Source: Bolinopsis microptera (taxonomy: Eukaryota > Ctenophora > Tentaculata > Lobata > Bolinopsidae). From it: a DNA stretch of 64,000 nt. Location: NCBI RefSeq assembly GCF_026151205.1, contig NC_087080.1, forward strand, positions 8,087,720-8,151,719, read 5' to 3'. The notes under the pieces were generated by a model. It was not told the DNA's origin. It made no database searches and worked only from the letters and a program-made list of their open reading frames with translations. The stretch's first letter is position 1; each line of letters begins with the position of its first letter. Of the stretch, positions 55,935 to 64,000 are shown in pieces. The position numbers were made by a program, and so were the translations under genes.

Positions 55935-56025
55935 AGATTACTGGGGACGAAATGAGAGCCGAAACGTCGACAATACATTATGTATTTTGATTTACAGTGA
56001 GTGGAGACTCTCATTTCGTACCCAA
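55935..56025. repeat. Inverted repeat downstream of the acidic ORF
   Basis: GGGACGAAATGAGAG (about 55938) faces CTCTCATTTCGTACCC (about 56008), a stem of ~14 bp with one mismatch and a loop of ~60 bp containing CCGAAACGTCGAC. It could be a 3' structure or a small foldback element. Confidence 0.5.
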
Positions 56026-56029
56026 GTAT

Positions 56030-57330
56030 TACTATTAGATACATGAGGGGCACTCAGAATTAAATTGCGGTTTGTTTGGACTGAGCTAGTTCATACTTTC
56101 GCACCGTTTTAACTACGAAAATGTAATGCGTGTTTTCGAATATAATAGGCGGGTTTATACTTTTGCATTTCAACAGCGATAGTGAAGTCCCGGCCGTAGG
56201 CACGGGTTATAAATATAAGGAAAGTTAGAAGATTAAAAAGCCGAGAATCAGGAGGTAATTGGGGGACGATAAACTACTAAGATATACATTTAAATTTAAT
56301 AAAAGGAAGCCTAGTGCAATGGGTTGTAGGAACAAACGGCAACCTGGTAAAAGTTTTGAATGGACACTGGTCTAAGGGTAACAACAGGTTTTGGCAGATG
56401 CCATCCTAAAAAATAAATAAAAACTTTACAGTTTACATTCATCTTTAGTAATTAGTTACTAGTTAGGGTGATTACTTCAGGACCGTAACATTAAATAATT
56501 TGTATTCAATGGCGAATAAGGAATAAGGATGTATTAGTTAACTTATGCTTTCGGTCGCTGCAGTCGCACCAAAAGGTAAACTAAATCTAAATGAAAATTA
56601 AATAATGATCAATAAAAAATTAACAAATAAAAAACACAATTCTGGGTGGGATAGCAGGATGGGACACACGTGAAGTCATATCTACTCAGCATATGTTTTG
56701 GTTAAACTTTAATAACTTTATCATATCTTGGAATAGTTCCAATTATATTATTTCTAAGGAAGCCCCTCCGCTCCATCTGCTTCCCTGAGAGTTAAAATAT
56801 TGACTTCCTGTACTCAAGTTTTGCTTTAATTTAATAAGCTCTCACATCCGCAGAAGCGATTTTGATTATTTTAATTCAGGCACGCTCCAGAGATCCCATC
56901 AGGGGGATGGAAGCTTAAGTCTAATCAACTTTCTTTTTAATAATTACTCAACTCCCTTTTAAAGGATTACTCAACTGCACGCGGAATCATATAACCTGTA
57001 GTGTAATCACATGGTCCGGATCCGTGGGACACTGGAGAGCAACCTGATGGGTCCTGAGTAGCATCATAGTAGCGATATTAGTTACCCTAGCAAGCAGCTC
57101 TAGAATTATTGTTGCCAGCGTAATGGGTACATGTCACCAATTACCCCATTACCCCATTACCCCATTAACTCATTACATCAGTGTAGACCTGGCAATCTGT
57201 TATATTATTTCATGCTGTTTGTAGTAATATATTCAGTGGTGATGTAGAGTGTTAGATCGATACTTTGTTATTATTAGTTACAAACAAAACATTTTAAACG
57301 CGTTGTTATTTCTGATGTGTTGCCAGTTAA
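56030..57330. other. Spacer upstream of gene B
   Basis: No coding exon is seen. TTATAAATATAAGG at about 56207 is a possible TATA element for a rightward transcript, perhaps the 5' untranslated exon of gene B. A short ATTACCCC tandem repeat lies at 57140-57172. Confidence 0.35.
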
Positions 57331-60300
57331 ATGGACACTAATAAAAGGTAAGTTGAGATCAGAGGGTTCTTCTGATGTGAGAGGGTTCTTCTGATATGGC
57401 TATAAGAGTGGACTGAAACTTGGATGTTGGAACTGGAGGGGTTTTATAATCAAAATAACTCCCCCCCCCCCCCCCCCCCCAAATCTGATTTGTGAATATG
57501 CGATCGTAACGTTTAACTTAAAACCCAACTCTCCCCTACAGATACGACCAGTTACACGCACGATGCAAAGCCTACAGACAGGAGATACAGGACCTCCGTA
57601 GCAGACTGAAGGAGGGTAACATCGCCCACCCTACCCCCATGGCTGGGGAGCATGCTAACCATGATCTCTGTCAGGCTGTCCACGAGCTGCTCAATGATAT
57701 CGGTTAGTGGTTGCAGAGCGTTGGTCAGATTATTGGTGTTTCATTATGGTCATGGTGTCTGACTTAGGTGGATTGTGTTCAGTGCCCTTTTAGTTGTATT
57801 TTTATTATAACCATCCTATCGTGAGTTCCTTAAGTGAATAAAGTTCATAGTGCCCTTTTGTCGGATAATAAACCTTATATAGAGCTGTAGTAAGAGCCTC
57901 ATATTAAAAGTTATATTATTACTCGGCGTTCATTGTCCCGCCATATCCGGAGTCTAGGCAGTAGACTGTTTGTCTATACTTCATATTATACATGACCACA
58001 TTGTGCGGTAAAATTCATCTTATCTGGCAAATATGCAAAACAGGATTCTGAAATAGAGCTCTCAACGTTGAATCAACTTGAAAAATCCCACATTTTTTTT
58101 CTAATCTCTCGAAATTTGAGCTACATTCCTGTTCAAGGTGCCATATCACTCTTGTATCTGCCCCTGATATTTCATTGTGTGGCTGGACAAAAGATTTACG
58201 TATCACAGAGCTGGAGAGAGAAGCTTTTTAAAACTTGTAAGGTGCACGCTGAAAGTGTATTGGATATCGTGCATTCTCTTTCGTGTTAGCTTGTTGTCGT
58301 GTATAGTTCACTAGTTCGCCAGTGTTGAGATATCTGATGTTGTTAATCCAGAAAAGTCCGTCTAATTTGTACTCCAAATTTGACTGTTGTTTCATTGGTG
58401 GGTTTTAACTTTCAAACATTTGCCGGTTACATTTTTTTAACAATATATTGTGATTTTAACGGCTTTCTTTCCTGGATTCGACTCAGTGAGGAGCAGCATA
58501 TTAGGAATTTGAAACTAAACCCGCGACTCTAGTAGAATTAAGATCACCATATTATGATATCTCCGATTCTCTAACACCACAAACCCTCCAGACTCAGGAC
58601 CCTCCACAGCAGATGGACGAACCAGGGCTCCTTCAATTCAGGAGATCTCCAGACTCCTTCTCCCTGTCACAGAGCAGAGTCAGACAGCACCTGCCGTCTT
58701 CGCTACTCCTGACGGAGCTGCCTTCAAAGAGTATGTCAAAGTTCAAACACAAGAAATATTGACAAATTTTGCTAATAGCAGATCTAGTTGCTAATATGTT
58801 ATTAATCTTGCGCTTCTATTTCTCAATCAACTCTTCTCTTCCCAAAAAGCAATCTTGGTCGCCACTATCCTCTCTCCAATATTCCAATACCTCAAAACAA
58901 AAAGTATAACACATCACTTCCCACAGAGACTGTGACGTTATCCAAGAGAAGACAGACGAACTAACAGACCTAGTTAAGGGTCTCCACAGTAGACTAGATG
59001 CACAGAAACAAGCCAAGATAGACGCACTCCAGGATAAGGTTAAAGAGTACGAGAAGGAAATGGACCGTCTCAGAGACCTTATTGGTTGGTAGATTTTACT
59101 GTTATCCTCAAAATAAACGTCTTAAATGTCTAATATTTCCAACTTCCGATCGATAGCAAGTATTTTTGGGCTACTTTTATACATAACTCATTTCTGGAAT
59201 CTTTGATAACTTGATAATTTATATTAACAAGACTTGTAGTTGATCTCTAATCTCGTTATCAGGAGAGGAATCAGAGAAGGAGAACGAGTTGGAAGCATTG
59301 AGGGAGAGGAACAGACAACTAGCTCTCAACCTCAGGGACTCTCAAGGGGATCTAGAGGGTGCTGAGAGGAAGAACGGAATTCTAACTGGTACGTTTAGCT
59401 TGTTATGATAATGATTTATTTACAGTTCTACCTATATACCACTAAAATGTTATAAATAGATTCTTGATAATCGCCTATTTTGGTTGGGATAATTAGACAG
59501 AACTAAATACTCCGTGATGATAAAGTTTTATAATTTTAAATGATATTCTTTCCTCAGATAAGTTCAAAGAAGCTAATGATGCTCTGACGACAGCATCAGA
59601 TGAGTTACAGGAGCTGAGAAGAAAGACAAGAGAGCGGGAGGCTTACATCCGACAACTTCAGGTAAAATACTAAATAGCACTACTTTTTATTACTTGCTCT
59701 GTTATCTTATGTGCTACTGCTGGACACATGACCCGTGCTGGCAAGTGAGACAAGTTTCGGATTTAGTTAAACTTCACGTTCAACATCACTCCTTAGTACC
59801 AGCAGTCCTGGCAGCTATTGTTGAACATTCCACAGCATTCCACAGCACTCCTCTGAAGCTACAGTTGCCAAGTGCTAATAGTGACTAACCACTGATCTGC
59901 ATTTTATCGCTCGTCATGTCCCTCAGTTAGCGCATGTTGTTAATACCAATCTTTGATGTGGCTTTTTTTACCGAGCACCGTGCATTAATTTGTAATAACG
60001 TTGACTTTGTGAAGTGCTACTTGTGAAGTGCTACTTGTGAAGTGCTACTTGTTTAGTTATGCCTAGTCGTACTGGTATCAACTACCGTTTGGATCCATCC
60101 TTCCGGTCCCAATCCTGGTTTCAATCGATCTCAGGGTCAACCTCAGAACAAATTGTAAAGCAGAGAAGAACTGAAACAGTTTTCAAAACTTCTTATCGTT
60201 ATCAGAAAGAAGAGGTTCAGATATCTCGGACCTCATCTGTTGTTTCAGTTTCTTCTCCACCTACAAAGGAGAAGCAGGAATCAAGCACCCCGACAAAAGA

Positions 60301-63300
60301 AGGCAACTCTCTTGTTTCTGTGAAGGGGTCCACTCAAAGTACAACTAGTAGAAAGCCACCTCTTATTTCTATCTACAACACTAAAGCATCAGATAGCTCG
60401 TATGGTACCTTCCTTCAAGGTTCATTTGATGACAAGGCCCCACCCCCAGTCCCACAAAGAGATCAAAATGTCCCGCCACTAATTCCTAAAAGAGACATTC
60501 AAGATCCTCTGATAGTTCCTAAAGAGAAGGAAAATGAAAGAGAACAAGCAATTTTATCTTTCCTATCGAGATTTGTAAAAGAGACCAAAATAATTGATGC
60601 TGAGGTAAAATTGGCGGATAAAGCTAGGATTATAAAGTAGGATGTAATTCTAACAAAAATAAATAATAATAATCTTATCAATAACCCGTTTTATTTTGCA
60701 GGAGAGCTTAAGGCAAGCTGACGACCGAATAGAAGAAAAGGATCAGTCGAACGAGAACCTGAGGAACAACTGTGACGAACTCCAAGAGAAGGCTCAGCAG
60801 CTTTCCCTTCTTATTAAAGAGGTGAGCAGACCAATAACCTTGTCTTTTTCTTTAACTTTAATGTACTCTTTGTGATAAATGGTAGGCTGTTGCTTCAGTG
60901 CTTGGTAGTACACTGCACATGGGTTTGTTTGAGCGACGAATCCCAAGTCACGTGGTACTAAATTGTGGGCTTTACGGCTCAAAATGAATGATAACTGCAA
61001 ACTTATTGGTCAAATTTGCACAGATGGTGCCGCCTACTTTAAATATATTTTAGTTATTATGTATGGATATGTCTGTTGTTGAATATTTTAATAGTAAACT
61101 TCTATTTTATTGGAGGAGTGTTATCAAGATCCTTAGCATTTGCTTATTTTATGCTATAACAGTGATACTATCCTAAATAGCCTCACCAATACTTTGTATA
61201 GATCATTTTACGGATGTTAAACTATGAGGATGATAAGGCTATAATAATAATAATGTATTACTATGTACTATTATAATTCTATGTGCTCTCTTCAGCTCTA
61301 ATACATTAAGTTTTATCTTATTACTTCAAGAAAATACATTTTATTTTATCCCAGGTCGAAACTAAGTTTGTAGAGAAGAGTAGACAGTACACGATACTGG
61401 AGAAGGACCTCACAAAACTGAAGGACGACCACAAGGTCATCACTGAGTTCTGTGACAAGAAAAACATTAAGGTAAATGACACGTGACTCACTCAATGACG
61501 TCACGGTTAATCTGTGATGTCATTTTAATTCATGTTCCGTGAGTTTGGGAGGAGGTTTACATTTGAGCTCCATCTAAAAGTCATTAAGTCATCAGAGCGG
61601 CTGTGTTTAACCTCATTGTCAAGCATCTTCCCTCTTTTCCCCTGAGAAAGTGCGTTAAAACACAGTTAAACACCTGCTGTAAGCCAGATCATCGCCTTCC
61701 TGACACTTTAAACGTCTAGCCTGGGTTATACTTATCCTACGATAAAATATCCTCTCAGATTTTATTTTCCGTCCACAGATTTTGTTTTTACATCTCATTC
61801 TAACAATCTCACGTTCCTTTGCTCTGTTTCTCAATGAATACAGCGGATGTTAATCGATATTTCTTCATAAGCCCGGGAAAAGACGTCTGCACTTGGTCTC
61901 AGGTACCCACTGGGCCTGGTTTTGGTTATATGGTGTTCCCTTTGTATCTACTCAGTCATATTCATGCTAATTCATATCCATCTTTAACAAAAAGATACTG
62001 CAATAATAATGAATAATACATGGAGGTATCAAATGACGAAGCCGTGCGATGCTTAGATCACAGAAAGTTGGCTCTCCATCAAAAAACTAAAATGTTAACC
62101 AGATCCTTACTCAACTAATGACCTGATACGAAGACATGCTCGATTTCACACCCCTCAAGTTTTCATGTTGCTCACTTACACCGTTAGGGCATTAATGATC
62201 TAACAAAACATTAACAGACACATTTGTTTTTAACGATTTTGTGTTTGTTTCGACTGTTGAGCAGTATTTTAGTGCAATAGAAGACCGGTTGATTATGGTT
62301 ATCCCCATTTATAAGCGAGATGGCAGGGAAAGAGCAAAGAACGAAATGTCGATTGAATTGTTTCAGCTTCACTTCTTGAATAACCATGAGTCCAAATCAG
62401 AGCTCATCTTGAATCGCCATGAATCAAAATCACAGCATTTCTACCAGTCGTTTTTGTATCATTTGAAAGCGGGCAATATCAATGTAATATATCTTCTTGT
62501 TAATCTGAAATCCAACCGAATCCTAAACTAAATTGTTACCCAACGTCATAATTTCGACTGTTGATGTAATTTACATTGCCTTAAACTCTTAAACCGGTTA
62601 CGGTCACCGGAATAGAAACTCCATACAGCCCGATAAATGTGTCTTTCATAGTCGTTACTCCTTCATAATTTAAGCCTACCAATTTTACAGATCGACGAGT
62701 TAGAGCACGATCTGAGGGATCTGATCAAGGAGAACCAGAAGCTGGTGGAAGAGAACGCTCAGCTCACAGACGAAACACAGGTTAAAGATGAGAAGATCAA
62801 GGAGCTGGAGAACAGGTTGGATGCTAAGGAGAGACTTATCACCGAGCTTGAGAAGGCTGCTAACAAGATGGCCGGTTAGTTCTACTAAGTGTTCTGTAAA
62901 AATGTTGTTTGGGGAGAAATCCCCAGAAAATTCTTGGTATGATTGTGCCTGATCAAGGCTTAATTTCCATCGTTTTCATCGATAATTCTTTAACATATTG
63001 AGTTACACGAATCCTTGTCCCAGATGACTTAGTTGCGCGAGATAGCGTCCTGCATACCATGAACAACGAGATAGAGAAAATGGAGAAGGAGCTGGACGAG
63101 AAGGACGAACTGATGAAACAACTTGAAGAGGATCTGGAACAGCAGGACAAGGATCTGGAGAAGATTGAACATGTACGTTCAGCTGTTATTTCTTTGGATA
63201 TATTATTTAACCTGGCTTTGAGAACTTATATTTACTTGAATTTGTAAACTTACCATGATAATTCGTGCACATTTGTCGAACCAATGAATGTGATGACAAT

Positions 63301-63965
63301 AATTTCTCAGGAGCTTGAAGACACCAAAGATGATGTCAAAGAGAAAGAAGCTGAAAACATCAAGCTAGAAGACGAGAAGAAAGACATCGAAGAAGAAAAA
63401 GCCAAGGTTGAAGATGAAAAAGAAAAGCTTGAGGACGAAAAGCAAAAGTTAGAAGATGATTTGGTAAAAGCAGACGATGAGAACAAGAAGCTGAATGATA
63501 TTATCGATAAGTTGGAAGATATGATCGACAATCTGAAGGAAGATGTCGAGAAACTGGAGAAAGAAGTTCAAGACAAGGATGATACTATCAAGGATCTGGA
63601 AGATGAGATCGAAAAACTCAAGCAACAGTTGAAGGTAAGTGTGACAGCTTATTTTCGTAAATTGCAAATAATAAGAACTTTCGTAACTGTTGACACATTG
63701 TTACCTTTAGGGCGTGGTCTTCTGGTTCCACGTACAGTAATACTATTAAATTCTATATGCGAAAACTACTAAGCAGCATCTCCATTTGATCAGTACCACT
63801 GAAACTAGTTTGTCTGTTGACTGTTTAACCATACAATCTGTTCAGGATGCCAAGCTTGATGACGACAAAGTAAAGGATCTGCTGGAAGATCTGGAAAAAG
63901 ACCTGGAGGAAAAACAAAAGGAGCTAGATGACGCCAATAAAATGATCGATGAGCTCAACGATGAG
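57331..63965 (+). CDS. Gene B: coiled-coil protein, 12 exons seen, continues past the window
   Basis: Exons: 57331-57347 (17 nt, MDTNKR start, stop codon TAA directly before the ATG), 57542-57702, 58592-58730, 58927-59084, 59263-59388, 59558-59661, 60702-60821, 61355-61471, 62691-62874, 63024-63172, 63311-63634 and 63846-63965. All borders are GT-AG and all phases chain (2,1,2,1,1,0,0,0,1,0,0,0), giving 573 codons so far. After YDQLHARCKAYRQEIQDLRS and a short non-helical stretch rich in Pro/Thr (exon 3), the protein is almost wholly charged heptad coiled coil. Exon 11 is a dense Glu/Lys/Asp helix (EKAKVEDEKEKLEDEKQKLE). Composition and exon style resemble gene A, suggesting two related structural proteins in tandem. 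No named family is recognised. Confidence 0.85.
57461..57480. repeat. Poly-C tract (20 nt) in the first intron of gene B
   Basis: Lies 61 bp before the exon 2 acceptor, preceded by AATAACT and followed by AAATCTG. It lacks the CCAA/TTGG neighbour seen at element tips, so it may be a simple homopolymer. Confidence 0.75.
60015..60056. repeat. Triple 14 bp repeat before the nested gene
   Basis: TGTGAAGTGCTACT occurs three times in a row immediately upstream of the nested ATG at 60059, possibly in its 5' leader or promoter. Confidence 0.7.
60059..60640 (+). CDS. Nested intronless gene: proline-motif adaptor-like protein
   Basis: 193 residues, uninterrupted, lying wholly within the gene B intron 59662-60701 on the same strand. 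The N-terminal ~100 residues are Ser/Thr/Gln/Lys-rich and probably disordered. Around residues 125-155 are two class II SH3-ligand motifs (P-x-x-P-x-R), PPPVPQR and PPLIPKR, and a third similar PLIVPK. The C-terminus (REQAILSFLSRFVKETKII and onward) looks helical. An AATAAA signal follows within ~20 bp of the stop (CAAAAATAAATAATAAT). It cannot be an alternative exon of gene B in that gene's frame. A signalling adaptor is inferred from the motifs only; no family is recognised. Confidence 0.65.
   Translation: MPSRTGINYRLDPSFRSQSWFQSISGSTSEQIVKQRRTETVFKTSYRYQKEEVQISRTSSVVSVSSPPTKEKQESSTPTKEGNSLVSVKGSTQSTTSRKPPLISIYNTKASDSSYGTFLQGSFDDKAPPPVPQRDQNVPPLIPKRDIQDPLIVPKEKENEREQAILSFLSRFVKETKIIDAEVKLADKARIIK
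61472..62690 (+). other. Gene B intron with a doubtful open frame
   Basis: The 1,219 bp intron contains a 96-codon plus-strand frame (62241-62531) with an internal duplication (HESKSELILNRHESKSQ). It has no polyadenylation signal close by and no recognised domain; a second nested gene is possible but weakly supported. Confidence 0.25.
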
Positions 63966-64000
63966 GTAATATTGGTTACCGTCACCTGGTTTGCTGACTT

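Noticed and set aside
55938-55990. Hammerhead-ribozyme-like CGAAACGTCGAC in a hairpin
   Set aside because: The required CTGATGA core element is absent upstream, so the fold cannot be a hammerhead.

Overview
The window is nuclear DNA of an animal, most likely a marine invertebrate. It has intron-containing genes with GT-AG introns of about 60 bp to over 1 kb, class A GPCRs, a LINE, several families of small DNA transposons and many AT-rich spacers. The species cannot be fixed from the sequence. It is repeat-rich on the left and gene-rich on the right, and one ~5.7 kb stretch is almost certainly uncorrected assembly noise.

Left part (1-20.4 kb): three tandem paralogues of a tiny minus-strand gene (signal peptide plus one membrane helix); a 3.4 kb imperfect palindrome (2751-6132) interrupted by later insertions; a small secreted or membrane protein built of 11-residue repeats (7698-8030); a second inverted repeat interrupted by an element with poly-G/poly-C tips; a compact promoter-like array of CCAAT and GTCACGTGAC boxes followed by a TATA box (11226-11350); a broken gene fragment (13741-14290); and a two-exon GPCR (17869-18978).

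Middle part (20.4-34.6 kb): a young 5'-truncated LINE with an exact 12 bp target-site duplication, a TA-flanked MITE, a 560 bp element with inverted ends, and next to it a striking ~140 bp sequence that can fold into three hairpins around a closing stem. From 27.2 to 34.6 kb I see only short tandem repeats and no supportable gene.

Right part (34.6-64 kb): two large same-strand coiled-coil genes whose exon phases I could chain throughout. Gene A starts at 34655 with a ~3.9 kb first exon (broken by two compensating one-base frameshifts at C-runs), followed by 14 coiled-coil exons to 45338; its 3' end is lost towards the noisy region. Gene B starts at 57331 with a 17-nt first coding exon and runs off the window, 12 exons being visible. 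An intronless GPCR lies antisense at 45791-46867, beyond the last visible exon of gene A. A Mutator-like transposon remnant sits at 47084-48356. An intronless proline-rich gene with SH3-ligand motifs is nested in an intron of gene B (60059-60640). Region 49.83-55.51 kb is homopolymer-inflated consensus and should not be annotated.
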